Positions 50,748 to 61,349 of a DNA stretch of 64,000 nucleotides are shown here, piece after piece (position 1 is the first letter of the stretch; each line of letters begins with the position of its first letter). The stretch spans positions 62,001 to 126,000 of the forward strand of contig CAYNBJ010000002.1 of the NCBI GenBank assembly GCA_964395835.1, read 5' to 3'. The position numbers were made by a program, and so were the translations under genes. The DNA is from LLD-282 sp964395835. GTDB lineage: Bacteria; Pseudomonadota; Gammaproteobacteria; Berkiellales; Berkiellaceae. Below the pieces are notes generated by a model. The model was not told the origin of the DNA. It saw nothing but the letters and a program-made list of their open reading frames with translations, and did not search any database.

Positions 50748-53351
50748 TTATTCGAAGTGAGTACACTGATGAATAATATTTTTTTGCTCGATCTCGTGTC
50801 TTTCCATATAACCGGTTGCAGTTGAAGAGCTTTCTTTTCGTCCAATATATCTTATTTTTTCAAGGTAGGGCGAAGAAAATAATTGTCTGATTAAAAAAGA
50901 CCACACACCTTGATTTTCAGGTTCCTCTTGGCTCCAAATAAGCTCTTCATATATGAGCGCGTTTAATTGAGACTCTAGGTTTTTTAAAGGGAAAGGATAG
51001 AGTTTTTCTATACAAAAAATCATGATGGATTCGTTTTTTTCCTCTTCTATTTTTGTTTTGATCTCGTAAAAAATTTTTCCCGTGCACAAAATAATTCTTT
51101 TAAAAGATTTTTGTCCTTCTATGAGGCTGTATTTCAAAATATCTTCAAAGATTGGGTTCGTTAGGATTGTATTGAAATGAACGCATGCGTCTTTCAGTCT
51201 GAGTAAACTTTTAGGTGTGAATATAATAAGCGGTTTTTTGATTTTATCTTTTGCATGATTTGTCAAAAGTTTGAAGTATTGTCCTGCATTTGAAGGATAG
51301 GTGACTGACCAATTTTGATCTGCGCAAAGTTGTAAAAAACGCTCTATGCGAGCAGATGAATGCTCTGGTCCTTGTCCTTCAAAACCGTGCGGAAGGAGCA
51401 GCACCAGAGAACAGGGCTGTCTCCATTTTGCTTCACCTGAGGCAAGAAATTGATCAATGACCACTTGTGCTCCATTAGCAAAGTCACCAAATTGAGCTTC
51501 CCATAAAACCAAATGATTCGGGTTTTGACAGCTGTAACCGTATTCAAATCCAACTACACTTTGCTCAGATAGTACAGAGTCATAGGCTTCAAAATTTCCT
51601 AAAAAACTGAGTGTATTAATAGCTCTTCCATCTGTTTGTTCCACTGCATAACAGTGTCTGTGAAAAAATGTCCCTCTACGTGAATCTTGCCCTGACAGCC
51701 TAATTGAGATGCCAGATTGAAGCAAAGAGCCAAAAGCAAGAGCTTCAGCGCAGCCCCAATCTAAAGATCTTTTCTCTTCGAGCATGTCTATGCGATCACT
51801 GTAAATTTTACTCACTCGTAGATGGAGATTGTGCTTTTGTATAATATATAAATAATGTTCTTTTAAAAGATTTGCACTCTGTTGCAGATTGATTCTGATA
51901 TCGTTTGCGTCTGTAAGAAAGTTTTCTGAAACTGCGACTTCTTTGCTATGCGCCCATAATAAAAAGGGCTCATGAGCTTCTCGAATTTTTTGTTTTCGCG
52001 TCTGTTCTATTTGATTAAAATCGATCTCTGTTGACCATGAATAAAGTGACATTTGTTCTTTAAAAAGAGCTGAATGGCTTTTTTTTGTAGCAATGCTTTT
52101 ATACATAAGAGGCTGAGTCGCTGTCGGATCGTCAGCTTCATTGTGGCCATGTTTTCTATATCCAATTAAACGTATCATGATGTCCGCTCTGTGTGTTCTG
52201 CTCCATCTGCTTGCAAATTGAGCAGCAATTAATACTGCTTGAAGATTTTCAGCATTCACATGAACAACAGGAATATTGAACATTTTTGCAATATCAGAGC
52301 AATAAGAAGTGGATCGAAGGTCTGTATCATCATCGGTTGTAAATCCAATTTGATTATCCATAATAATATGAATCGATCCTCCATGACCGTATCCTTTTGT
52401 CAGTGCTAAATTCATCGTCTCCATCACTATGCCTTGCCCACTGATGGCGCTATCTCCATGGACAATGAGACTTAATGTGGATTCACGGGATTTTTTCTCG
52501 CTTAAAGCACGAATACGACCACATAAAACTGGACTAATAAACTCTAAGTGGGATGGGTTATGTGGTATGAAAAACACAACCTCTCTTTGATTAATGAGAA
52601 ACTGAGATTGATAACCTTGATGGTATTTTACATCGCCAGATAAGTCTACTGGACTTTCTTTTGTATGCTCAAAAAGTGATACAATCTCACTCATGGGCTT
52701 TCCGGCTAAATGAACAAGAGCATTTAATCGACCTCTGTGTGCCATAGCCATGCCTACAAAATGTAAAGGATCGATTTGAGCAACGTGATTTACAATGCTT
52801 TGCACAAGAAAAGAAAAGGATTCCAATCCTTCTATAGAAAATCGTTTTGCACCTGCGAATTTATTTTGTAAAAATTGCTCAAAATATTCACAAGAAACAA
52901 GAAGCTCAAAACATTCTTGGGCATTTTTGCAATTAAAACTCACAGATTTGCTGATTTCTTCATAAAGAGTACAGGCGTCTTTTGATTTTTCTAAACCCAT
53001 ATGCCTAGATTCAAGAGAAATATATTCGCAATAAAGAGGAAAAATCTCATGCTGAGTCAAAGATTCAGGTGGCTGCATGTTTTTTTTGAGTGGGTTTATT
53101 CGGCTATAAAGATGGCCATATTCTCTGATTGCGTCTTGTGCTGAGCATGTTTCTGCAGAACTGATTGTTTGGGAGTTTGTGGCATTTTTTTTCAATAGCT
53201 TTTGTAAATTTTTGTATTCTTCGGAGTATGATGGAGTTTCATAATTTTTTTGTTCATGCAGAAAATCTGGGTTTGAGATAAGGTATGAGCTGTCACAGCT
53301 CATCATCCATTCAGAGTCGTAAAGTTCTTTTAAATTCCAAGATTGTGACAT
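50748..53351 (-). CDS. sucA: 2-oxoglutarate dehydrogenase E1 component
   Basis: 867 residues, somewhat shorter than the common about 930. Thiamine-diphosphate E1 features are clear: AMAHRGRLNALVHLAGKPMS, HGDSAISGQGIVMETMNLAL, the metal-binding IIMDNQIGFTTDDDTDLRST, and the C-terminal pyrimidine domain with FEYGYSCQNPNHLVLWEAQF and DQFLASGEAKWRQPCSLVLL. The N-terminal segment for complex binding is shortened. It decarboxylates 2-oxoglutarate for transfer to SucB. It is divergent from sucBCD, with an ankyrin-like gene in between. Confidence 0.95.
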   Translation of the reverse strand: MSQSWNLKELYDSEWMMSCDSSYLISNPDFLHEQKNYETPSYSEEYKNLQKLLKKNATNSQTISSAETCSAQDAIREYGHLYSRINPLKKNMQPPESLTQHEIFPLYCEYISLESRHMGLEKSKDACTLYEEISKSVSFNCKNAQECFELLVSCEYFEQFLQNKFAGAKRFSIEGLESFSFLVQSIVNHVAQIDPLHFVGMAMAHRGRLNALVHLAGKPMSEIVSLFEHTKESPVDLSGDVKYHQGYQSQFLINQREVVFFIPHNPSHLEFISPVLCGRIRALSEKKSRESTLSLIVHGDSAISGQGIVMETMNLALTKGYGHGGSIHIIMDNQIGFTTDDDTDLRSTSYCSDIAKMFNIPVVHVNAENLQAVLIAAQFASRWSRTHRADIMIRLIGYRKHGHNEADDPTATQPLMYKSIATKKSHSALFKEQMSLYSWSTEIDFNQIEQTRKQKIREAHEPFLLWAHSKEVAVSENFLTDANDIRINLQQSANLLKEHYLYIIQKHNLHLRVSKIYSDRIDMLEEKRSLDWGCAEALAFGSLLQSGISIRLSGQDSRRGTFFHRHCYAVEQTDGRAINTLSFLGNFEAYDSVLSEQSVVGFEYGYSCQNPNHLVLWEAQFGDFANGAQVVIDQFLASGEAKWRQPCSLVLLLPHGFEGQGPEHSSARIERFLQLCADQNWSVTYPSNAGQYFKLLTNHAKDKIKKPLIIFTPKSLLRLKDACVHFNTILTNPIFEDILKYSLIEGQKSFKRIILCTGKIFYEIKTKIEEEKNESIMIFCIEKLYPFPLKNLESQLNALIYEELIWSQEEPENQGVWSFLIRQLFSSPYLEKIRYIGRKESSSTATGYMERHEIEQKNIIHQCTHFE

Positions 53352-53713
53352 AAAGTCTCACCGCTAAGACCGAGATAATATCTAAGCTTAAAGATAGGTA
53401 TTGATCTCATCATCCGTCAAACAATCGTCATAGTATGAATCGATAGTCGTTTTGCAAAAATACCCATTTATTGGGTATGTGCCATTTTTTTCCTTATCAT
53501 TTTAGAAAGCGAGAATCAAACCAGTATATAGAGTTGTAAATTTATCTAAAAATAGGTGTTTATAATGAGTATTAGGGTATATTATCGTATAAAAACAGAA
53601 CTATACTGTAAACTTATGAAAAAAAATCTTAGTTTTTTGATATATAATTCAGATAATGATCTGAATCTTGGCACAGATACGAGTATTGAGCTGCTAAGAA
53701 GGGGTAACTGAAT
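53352..53713. other. divergent promoter region between sucA and the ankyrin-like gene
   Basis: About 360 bp of AT-rich DNA. One small hairpin (ATACCCA/TGGGTAT, 53460-53478) is followed by a T-run at about 53485. TATACTG at about 53602 may be a -10 box for the plus-strand gene. No ORF. Confidence 0.45.
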
Positions 53714-55993
53714 ATGAAAAATTGTGCAGAGACTGAGAGATTATTTTCAGCTATCAAAAACGGAGAAGTTGAACTGACTGCCTCTTTATTAAACAAGAGT
53801 CCCCAATTGCTACGTAGCATCAATCAAAAAAAACAATCTCCTTTGCTTTTCGCTGTTATGTGCGACAACATCAATATTGTACAGGTGATTTTAGAGAAAG
53901 GTGGCTTAATTCGAACTGCAAGAGGTGATGCATCTATCCATCTTGGCAGTTATCATTTCCACAATCCGTTTTCTGGGATTTCTCAAGCTCAAATGACTTG
54001 CTATGCAGGTGCATTTAAGTATGCCGTGATGAAAAACAAACATGCGAGCATTAATTTTTTATTCAATAATTTTTCTGCAATCAATAATAAATTATATCTT
54101 TTATGGACTGAAAATTTTACTGCACTATTCTGGGCTGTACGTCAAGGTAATCAAACTCTTGTGAATTTCTTTCTAGAAAATGCTGACGACACTCTGAAAC
54201 AAGAAGCGTTTTTGTTTGATAGCGCCATTCTTTTGAGGAGATATGTCGTGTGTTCTCATCATGAAATTATGAGGATGATTTACGCACATGCTGCAAGATT
54301 GTTTGGTTTTTCAGAGATTTTAGAGATGAGAAGTTATGAATTGATGACTCTTCTTATCACGCATAATGATTCATATGCTTTGAGAATTTTTATGAGTTAT
54401 GCACAAGACTTCACAAATGAGCAGAACGAGAGCAATCTCAAAATATCGTGTACCAAGATGTTGCAATATCAAGATTTTAGTGCATTTCATAATGCGATTG
54501 AAAGAGCGATTAATAGCCAATCAGCTGACAATCCGATGGGAAAAAAACATGCAGAACAGATAGTTGCGATACTGTTGGATAGCGCGGTCATTTGTGGGAT
54601 TGCCGAGGATATGCTGAGTTCGAGAGATTTTTATGGATGGAGGTCCGCAATCGCTTCAAATCAGTTAGAAATTTTAAAGATACTTATGCTCTGTGCATAT
54701 AATTTTGATTTCATATATTGGCAGATGTGTTTGTCCATAGATAGAAAGTGTTTTATTCGCTTGCTTTCAGAAAAAGATTCAAATATCAACAAAATGTATC
54801 TGTCGCAAATGGAGCGCCTTTTAACGATCGTTGAAAAAAAACTAAAAATAAAAACCGTACACAATGCAGTTCAGCTTGGTGATCATCCAGAATCAGATAT
54901 GGTACATTTTGGGACAGAGATGTTAAAAGCACAATGGGCAGATCTCAAAAAATTATATGCAGATCAGATTGATACACCAGAAAAACAAGAGGGGATTTTG
55001 AATCATTTGCGTATCAAGCTTAGATATGCATATCAGGCAGCGCCTGCACAAGTTGTGACTTCTAATAATGTGAAAGTGACTATACCATTTGACTGGGATT
55101 GTTTGAGGAGGTGTATAACACATCTATCCGATCTGACAAGGCATGATTTCCATCAGATCCGTCAGGCCTATCTGAAACATCCTGTTCTGACTGTCCATCG
55201 TTATTTACTGCCAGAGAATCATGGTTCGGTGAGTGAATCCATTTCAAGAGAAATGATTTGTTGTTTTAAAAATACACTGTGTCTTGCCTGGTTAGTTTTG
55301 AGTGATCCCAATATGCTGGAACTCAAAGATAGCTCAGTAGAAGATCTTTGTGAGCAATTTATGAGGCAACTAACGGATATCTCTTCTTTCGGGGCAGATT
55401 CTCACAATTCAAAAGAAATAATAGGTTTTACAGCTATGCCATTTTGTCTTAGCGCATCTCTTTTTAGACATCCTATTTTTTTTGCAATTGAACAATGCAT
55501 ATCTAATCGATTAATCAGCTATTTCAAACAAAAATCACAATCTACGAATCGAGACGAGTTGTTGCAAGCGCTTATAAGATATAACCAATCTCACTGTGTA
55601 GATGCATTGAAAACATTACAAGTTCTCGATCCTACAGAGAATGAGCTGTATCAGATGACAAAGGAGATTATTGAACAACTTTACATAGATATTGAAAAAT
55701 ATTCAAATTTTTTGAATTATATGAAAACAATATATTTAGAAGCAGATGTTTTCAAAAAAATCTCCTATAGTCATATTATTGGCTCATATGTTATCCAATT
55801 TCAGAAAATGATAGATTTTACTCAGATTTTAAAAAATCCACCTGAGATTTTACAAAGTCAAAACGATGCACTTTTGTTTTCCAATCATGCGCCTGAAAAG
55901 CATGCTGTCAGATCTTTGTTTTTTGTAAATCCTGATGCATGCGAACTTGTATCTATAGAAAACAATTCGCATAAAAGTGCTATGGAGATATAG
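53714..55993 (+). CDS. ankyrin-repeat-type effector-like protein
   Basis: 759 residues. Ankyrin-like helix pairs at the N-terminus: LFSAIKNGEVELTASLLNKS then SPLLFAVMCDNINIVQVILE (about residues 10-60) and TALFWAVRQGNQTLVNFFLE (about 135-155). The rest is helical with no known domain. No signal peptide. It sits between the divergent sucA and sucB genes. Likely made as a host-interaction protein, by analogy with ankyrin effectors of intracellular bacteria; not proven. Confidence 0.72.
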   Translation: MKNCAETERLFSAIKNGEVELTASLLNKSPQLLRSINQKKQSPLLFAVMCDNINIVQVILEKGGLIRTARGDASIHLGSYHFHNPFSGISQAQMTCYAGAFKYAVMKNKHASINFLFNNFSAINNKLYLLWTENFTALFWAVRQGNQTLVNFFLENADDTLKQEAFLFDSAILLRRYVVCSHHEIMRMIYAHAARLFGFSEILEMRSYELMTLLITHNDSYALRIFMSYAQDFTNEQNESNLKISCTKMLQYQDFSAFHNAIERAINSQSADNPMGKKHAEQIVAILLDSAVICGIAEDMLSSRDFYGWRSAIASNQLEILKILMLCAYNFDFIYWQMCLSIDRKCFIRLLSEKDSNINKMYLSQMERLLTIVEKKLKIKTVHNAVQLGDHPESDMVHFGTEMLKAQWADLKKLYADQIDTPEKQEGILNHLRIKLRYAYQAAPAQVVTSNNVKVTIPFDWDCLRRCITHLSDLTRHDFHQIRQAYLKHPVLTVHRYLLPENHGSVSESISREMICCFKNTLCLAWLVLSDPNMLELKDSSVEDLCEQFMRQLTDISSFGADSHNSKEIIGFTAMPFCLSASLFRHPIFFAIEQCISNRLISYFKQKSQSTNRDELLQALIRYNQSHCVDALKTLQVLDPTENELYQMTKEIIEQLYIDIEKYSNFLNYMKTIYLEADVFKKISYSHIIGSYVIQFQKMIDFTQILKNPPEILQSQNDALLFSNHAPEKHAVRSLFFVNPDACELVSIENNSHKSAMEI

Positions 55994-56182
55994 AGAGATT
56001 TTATAAAACATGCATCAAATGCACACGAAGTCAGAGCAATATGCGAGCAGTTTCATTTGTTTGATGATAGCCAAACAAGATGAATCACTATCATAGCGAT
56101 CATTGATTGCAGCAGAATTTTGGACAAAATCACTTATTTCATTATTCTTAAAAATAAGATTTTCTTGAGATAAGTATTTTTT

Positions 56183-57364
56183 ATGAAACATTCCCTCCGT
56201 GTTCCGATATTGCCTGAGTCTGTTTCGCAGGCAATCGTCGCTAAGTGGCATGCATCTGTTGGTGATTATGTGAAGCAAGATCAAACTCTCATTGATATCG
56301 AAACAGATAAGGTTGTTTTAGAAGTTGTTTCTCCAGTGGATGGGGTCCTTTTTGAAATCACTTGTCCTGCTCAAACAGCAGTGACCAAAGAGAGTGTTCT
56401 CGGTTTAATTGAGGAGAAGAGTCATTCCAGTGCTGATTCTAGTTCTGACAGTTCTAAAAATTTTGAGGATTCTTCTTCAGATTCACAGTTTTTTACACCG
56501 AGTGCGCGTGCTTTAATTTTAGAGAACGATCTGAATAAAGAAAATATTCCAAAATCTTCCTTGCGAATTACAAAAGATATTGTTTTAGATGCATTAAATC
56601 ATGATGAATCAAAAAACATTACACATCCATCTTCTCGCACTCCTATTTCACATCAGGTTGATAGTGATCAAAGAAGGGAAAAAATGTCGCCTTTAAGACT
56701 AAAAATCGCAGATCGACTGAAATTCGCTCAAAATGAAGGAGCATTGCTTACAACGTTTAATGAGATTGATATGAGCGCCGTGATGGGGCTGAGAGAGGAG
56801 TACAAAGATCTTTTCGAAAAAAAGAAAGGCGTAAAATTAGGTTTTATGTCATTTTTTATGAAAGCTGTTGCACAGGCACTAGAGGTGTATCCTGTTTTGA
56901 ATGCTTATATTGATGGCGAAGATATTGTCTATAATGCGCATACACATATTGCTGTTGCAGTGGCATCTGAAAGAGGGCTCGTTGTGCCAGTGATTAGGGG
57001 AGTAGATCAGCTTTCTTTCGATGAATGCGAAAAAGAATTGGCTATATTGGCAGACAAGGCTCGTAACGGAAAGATCTCTCTTGCAGATCTTTCCGGAGGG
57101 ACATTTACAATCACTAATGGAGGTGTGTTTGGGTCACTTTTGTCTACGCCGTTAATTAATCCTCCTCAGTCAGGCATTTTGGGAATGCATAAAATTGAAA
57201 AAAGACCTGTAGTTATCGATGATCAAATTGTGATTCGACCTATGATGTATGTAGCGCTTACTTACGATCATCGTCTTATCGACGGAGCACAAGCTGTAGG
57301 ATTTTTGGTCTCTGTGAAAAAATGTTTGGAAAATCCAGAGCAATTTTTTCTCAATCTTTTATAA
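56183..57364 (+). CDS. sucB: 2-oxoglutarate dehydrogenase E2 (dihydrolipoyl succinyltransferase)
   Basis: 393 residues. Lipoyl domain with the modified lysine in DIETDKVVLEV (about residue 43), a serine-rich linker (about 78-105), a peripheral-subunit-binding domain (TPSARALILENDLNKENIPK) and a catalytic domain ending with YDHRLIDGAQAVGFLVSVKK (active-site H-R-x-x-D-G). Transfers succinyl to CoA. Starts the unit sucB-sucC-sucD with 12-nt and overlapping junctions. Confidence 0.96.
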   Translation: MKHSLRVPILPESVSQAIVAKWHASVGDYVKQDQTLIDIETDKVVLEVVSPVDGVLFEITCPAQTAVTKESVLGLIEEKSHSSADSSSDSSKNFEDSSSDSQFFTPSARALILENDLNKENIPKSSLRITKDIVLDALNHDESKNITHPSSRTPISHQVDSDQRREKMSPLRLKIADRLKFAQNEGALLTTFNEIDMSAVMGLREEYKDLFEKKKGVKLGFMSFFMKAVAQALEVYPVLNAYIDGEDIVYNAHTHIAVAVASERGLVVPVIRGVDQLSFDECEKELAILADKARNGKISLADLSGGTFTITNGGVFGSLLSTPLINPPQSGILGMHKIEKRPVVIDDQIVIRPMMYVALTYDHRLIDGAQAVGFLVSVKKCLENPEQFFLNLL

Positions 57365-57376
57365 GGAAATATCAGA

Positions 57377-58540
57377 ATGAATTTACATGAATATCAAAGT
57401 AAACAATTGCTCTCATCTCACGATCTGCCTATACAGAAAAGCTATTTGCTACAAACTCCATCACAGATTTCAGAAGTTTTAGAATTTTTCTCAGAGCACT
57501 CGAGAATTGTTGCGAAAATTCAAATTCATGCTGGGGGGCGAGGAAAGGTAGGCGGTGTGCAGATTTTAGATTGTAAACAAGAATCTTTAGATTTGTTTAT
57601 TCAAAAATATTTACATCAATATGTGCACACTCATCAAACAACCCCTCAAGGACAATATGTTTCTGCAATTTTATTTGAAGCTCCTTCTGAGATTGAGAAA
57701 GAGTTTTATTTAGGAATGATTTTTGATCGTGAAAAAAAATGTATTTCTCTTTTGGCGTCATCTCAAGGTGGCGTAGATATTGAAAGCCATGGCCATGATC
57801 ACATGCATAGTTTATCGATATTTTCAGCCTCCATTTTGCCTCATCATGCATGGAGCATTTTAAATATTTATAAATTAGACAAGAGCTTCTATCCAGATTT
57901 GTTCAAAATTCTTAACAGACTACATGATGCGTTTATAAAACATGATCTTTCTTTATTGGAAATCAATCCTTTTGTTCTAACAAAAGAGAATAAACTGCTC
58001 ATTTTGGATGCAAAACTTTCTATTGATGATAATTCTGTCTATAGACAACTTACTCTCGCAAGCTCTTATGATGAGACTCAAGATGATCCAAAAGAGGTTG
58101 CAGCAAAGCAGTCAGATTTGAATTACATTGCTCTTGATGGAGAAATTGGATGTTTGGTGAACGGGGCCGGTTTAGCTATGGCCACTATGGATTTGATTCA
58201 TTATGCTGGAGGAAAACCTGCAAATTTTCTAGACGTTGGCGGAACAGCAAATGAAGAAAGAGTCAAAAAAGCTGTAGAAATTATTTTACAAGATCCGAAT
58301 GTAAAAGTCATTTTCATTAATATTTTTGGCGGTATTGTTCGTTGCGATATTATTGCCAATGGAATTTTAGGTGCCTTAAAAGATTTGCGTTCGCACTGTT
58401 CTTTTGTGGTGCGCTTACAGGGGAATCAGTCTGACCAGGCAAAAGATGTTCTCAGTAGTTCATCATTATCTATTGTAGTGGAACAAGATTTTCTTAAAGC
58501 CGCTCAACAAGCAGTTCGTTTATCTAAGGATATTATATGA
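57377..58540 (+). CDS. sucC: succinyl-CoA synthetase beta subunit
   Basis: 387 residues, standard length. ATP-grasp N-terminal domain ([37 protein letters not shown]) and C-terminal ligase domain with [20 protein letters not shown] then [20 protein letters not shown] and [17 protein letters not shown]. Makes ATP or GTP from succinyl-CoA. Overlaps sucD by 4 nt. Confidence 0.97.
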   Translation: MNLHEYQSKQLLSSHDLPIQKSYLLQTPSQISEVLEFFSEHSRIVAKIQIHAGGRGKVGGVQILDCKQESLDLFIQKYLHQYVHTHQTTPQGQYVSAILFEAPSEIEKEFYLGMIFDREKKCISLLASSQGGVDIESHGHDHMHSLSIFSASILPHHAWSILNIYKLDKSFYPDLFKILNRLHDAFIKHDLSLLEINPFVLTKENKLLILDAKLSIDDNSVYRQLTLASSYDETQDDPKEVAAKQSDLNYIALDGEIGCLVNGAGLAMATMDLIHYAGGKPANFLDVGGTANEERVKKAVEIILQDPNVKVIFINIFGGIVRCDIIANGILGALKDLRSHCSFVVRLQGNQSDQAKDVLSSSSLSIVVEQDFLKAAQQAVRLSKDII

Positions 58541-59412
58541 GTATTTTAATTAATAGTGAAACACGTGTGATTTGCCAAGGACTCACCGGAAAACAAGGCT
58601 CCTATCATGCTCAGCATTGTATCGAGTATGGAACGAAATTTGTGGGAGGTGTCACTCCAGGAAAGGGCGGGACGACACATTTGAATCTTCCGATTTTTGA
58701 TACTGTTTTTGAAGCAAAAAAATCGACGTCAGCCCAAGCTTCCGTGATTTATGTTCCAGCACCTTTTGCAAAACAAAGTATTATAGAGGCTATAGAAGCT
58801 GAGATAGAGCTGATTATTTGTATTACTGAAGGCATTCCGCTTTTAGATATGCTCGAAGTGAGCGCTATTTTGCGATCTCAAAAAATTTCAAGATTAATTG
58901 GCCCTAATTGCCCTGGAGTGATTAGCCCTGGTAAATCAAAAATCGGAATTATGCCGAGTTTTATTCATAAAGAAGGCAGAGTGGGGATTGTTTCACGCTC
59001 AGGAACTCTCACATATGAAGCTGTGCACCAAACAACTCAATTCGGATTAGGGCAAAGTAGTTGTATTGGTATTGGAGGTGATCCGATTGTTGGGACAAGT
59101 TTTATAGATATTTTAGCACTTTTTGAAAACGATCCTGAAACTCATGCGATCGTTATGATTGGGGAAATCGGTGGACAAGCAGAGGAACAAGCAGCTGATT
59201 TTATTGCTCATAATCTTTCAAAACCTGTTGTTTCCTATATTGCAGGCTCTACGGCTCCTAAAGGGCGACGCATGGGACATGCTGGAGCCATTGTGTCAGG
59301 TTCTAGCGGCAGTGCGGAGCAAAAATTTGCTTATATGCAATCTCGCGGTATTATTACAGTGCGAGATCCTTCTGCAATTGGTATAGCTGTTGCAGAGGTT
59401 TTAAATGCCTAG
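58537..59412 (+). CDS. sucD: succinyl-CoA synthetase alpha subunit
   Basis: 291 residues. CoA-binding domain ([20 protein letters not shown] then [20 protein letters not shown]), [20 protein letters not shown], and the phosphohistidine region at the end, [20 protein letters not shown] with active-site histidine in G-H-A-G. Full length. Its stop overlaps the bolA stop on the other strand by 4 nt. Confidence 0.97.
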   Translation: MSILINSETRVICQGLTGKQGSYHAQHCIEYGTKFVGGVTPGKGGTTHLNLPIFDTVFEAKKSTSAQASVIYVPAPFAKQSIIEAIEAEIELIICITEGIPLLDMLEVSAILRSQKISRLIGPNCPGVISPGKSKIGIMPSFIHKEGRVGIVSRSGTLTYEAVHQTTQFGLGQSSCIGIGGDPIVGTSFIDILALFENDPETHAIVMIGEIGGQAEEQAADFIAHNLSKPVVSYIAGSTAPKGRRMGHAGAIVSGSSGSAEQKFAYMQSRGIITVRDPSAIGIAVAEVLNA

Positions 59413-59651
59413 ATCCATGACAAAGCAATAGAGTGAATTTTTGAAGGATAAAGCTCAGAGAGTGCAGCAAAGATCGCCATTTCGGCGACTTTGCGCTCCT
59501 TATAGGATGTCCACCCAGGATTCTTCAGTTGAATTTCAAAATGTGATTGGGCCCCAAAACCCTCATGGCCCTGATGCAAGAAGGAAACATTCTGAATGGA
59601 TACAAGAATGTAAGGGGTATTTTTTATCATTTTTTCAAGGATCTCAATCAT
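59409..59651 (-). CDS. bolA: BolA-family protein
   Basis: 80 residues. Pattern follows short BolA proteins: [20 protein letters not shown] (the N-x-S-x-x-H-x-G-H block) then [20 protein letters not shown] and [16 protein letters not shown] (R...V...L....IHA). BolA proteins partner with monothiol glutaredoxins in iron-sulfur trafficking. An overlapping plus-strand ORF is judged spurious. It starts 16 bp from the divergent yciB. Confidence 0.72.
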   Translation of the reverse strand: MIEILEKMIKNTPYILVSIQNVSFLHQGHEGFGAQSHFEIQLKNPGWTSYKERKVAEMAIFAALSELYPSKIHSIALSWI

Positions 59652-59667
59652 TATTTGAGGACACGCA

Positions 59668-60168
59668 ATGAATTCGTTAATTTCTATTTTTATTATAATC
59701 TTGGTCTATAGTTTTTCCCATAATTTTATTTATGCCACATTAGGCTCTCTCATTTTTGAAACACTTTATTATCTTGCCAGCTCTAACAAAAAGAAAATAA
59801 AAAATCTCTTTTTTCTTTTTAGTTGGATCTTTGTAGGTTTAAGCCTGACTCTCAATCAGCCTCTTTTTATTCAGCTCAAACTCAGTATCATTTTGTTTTT
59901 TGCATCTATGATGCTTTTATTTAATTGGTTTTCATGCACAAGCACTGTAATGGAGGCTTTTTCGATATCTCAATTAGATCATCAAAATTATTGTCATTCT
60001 CGCAATTCATTAGTTTTCGTTTTTCTTATGGGAGCTATTGCAAATTTGATCGCGGTCTGCGCCTTGCCAATTTTATACTGGTATTATTTTAAAATTTTTC
60101 TCAGTTTTTGTGTATCATTGAGCGCTTATAAAATTTTATCTGCAGAAAAGGTTCACTATGTTGAGTAA
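59668..60168 (+). CDS. yciB: YciB/IspZ-family septation protein
   Basis: 166 residues, about five membrane helices. Layout matches YciB: a first helix then YATLGSLIFETLYYL, FVGLSLTLNQPLFIQLKLSI (the GGLTL....FI..K block) and ALPILYWYYFKIF near the end. Identity to E. coli YciB is low but order and spacing of conserved spots agree. TGAGGA precedes the ATG. YciB contributes to envelope synthesis. Many gammaproteobacteria place yciB near bolA, as here. Confidence 0.65.
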   Translation: MNSLISIFIIILVYSFSHNFIYATLGSLIFETLYYLASSNKKKIKNLFFLFSWIFVGLSLTLNQPLFIQLKLSIILFFASMMLLFNWFSCTSTVMEAFSISQLDHQNYCHSRNSLVFVFLMGAIANLIAVCALPILYWYYFKIFLSFCVSLSAYKILSAEKVHYVE

Positions 60169-60767
60169 AGGATCAGAAAACGGCAGATGTAAATAAAATC
60201 TCTTGTTCAGGCTCGATTATGAATTTTTTATTTGTGTTTTGATTTTCCTAGACTTTTTTTTAATAGATCATGATCACGCAATCAAGAAAGAAACTGTATT
60301 CAAAGAGTTAAGGCTCTTATTGCATATCGCTATTAAAAAATAGAAAGTGAAAATTATACTCATTGAAGTGAGTATTGTGTTGATCTCAATCCATTCTTAA
60401 AAGATCATTTGCGACAAATTCAATGATCATTTCTTGAAAGCTGTATAATGATGGAGAAATCGCGTGCACTTGCTCATTATCCATGCAATTGGGAGGTATT
60501 GCTTCTTTTGTTGCCGTATCTTTGTTAAATACGCACCTTTTCGCGGAGTATGCTCATCTGATTCAATTGAAAGAGGCGTGCATTCATATATCTTTTAAAA
60601 ATCTCTCAATCGACTCGTTGAATCTTTGAATACAGATAAATATCAATAAACATTCCTATTGGGGAGAAAATTTTGTTAAAATAGTGAAAATCATTTTTTC
60701 ATAATGGCATATTCTTAAAAAAGAACGTGTCTAATTAAAACATTACAAAATCAAGGCTTTATCTATC
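60169..60767. other. intergenic, no gene seen
   Basis: About 600 bp of AT-rich DNA between yciB and dcd. Short open frames only, none protein-like. No clear hairpin or repeat; presumably holds the dcd promoter. Confidence 0.5.
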
Positions 60768-61349
60768 ATGAGACTCTCCGATCGCGATCTAAAATCTGCC
60801 ATAGCTGATGGTTCTATTAAAATGACTCCTCAGTTGGATGACAAAGATATTCATAGTGTCAGTTGTGATCTTTCTTTAGGTCATGAATTTCGTGTTTTTG
60901 CAGGACATCATGTCCAATGTATCGATTTAGGAGGTGATTCCGGGAGCCTCAAAGAAAGCTTAGATCGGCTCATGAGTGAGCCTATTTTTATCGCTCAAGG
61001 TGAGCGTATTATTATTCATCCCGGAGAACTGATACTGGGAGTCACTCATGAGCATATTCAAATTGATGCAGCGCATGTAGGATGGCTGGATGGGCGCTCA
61101 TCTTTAGCTCGTTTGGGTTTGATGATCCATGTGACCTCGCATCGTATCGACCCTGGTTGGTCTGGTCAGGTCGTTTTAGAGTTTTATAACTCTGGCAAAA
61201 TTCCTCTTGCTCTAGCTCCAGGGATGAAAATTTGCGCAATTAATTTCGAAAAACTTTCCTCTCCTGCAGAGCGTGCTTACACAGAGCGCTCGTGTTCAAA
61301 ATATAAGCATCAAAAAGGAGCAGTCTGTAGTAAAATCAGTCAAGATTAA
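60768..61349 (+). CDS. dcd: dCTP deaminase
   Basis: 193 residues. MRLSDRDLKSAIADGSIKMT at the start, GWLDGRSSLARLGLMIHVTS then HRIDPGWSGQVVLEFYNSGK (active-site S-x..E region) and GAVCSKISQD at the end. This is the gammaproteobacterial type that forms dUTP from dCTP. The 3' end overlaps the opposite-strand gene by 14 nt. Confidence 0.96.
   Translation: MRLSDRDLKSAIADGSIKMTPQLDDKDIHSVSCDLSLGHEFRVFAGHHVQCIDLGGDSGSLKESLDRLMSEPIFIAQGERIIIHPGELILGVTHEHIQIDAAHVGWLDGRSSLARLGLMIHVTSHRIDPGWSGQVVLEFYNSGKIPLALAPGMKICAINFEKLSSPAERAYTERSCSKYKHQKGAVCSKISQD

Noticed and set aside
59441..59671. Plus-strand ORF of 76 codons opposite bolA
   Set aside because: Sequence unlike a protein family, while the minus frame matches BolA block by block.
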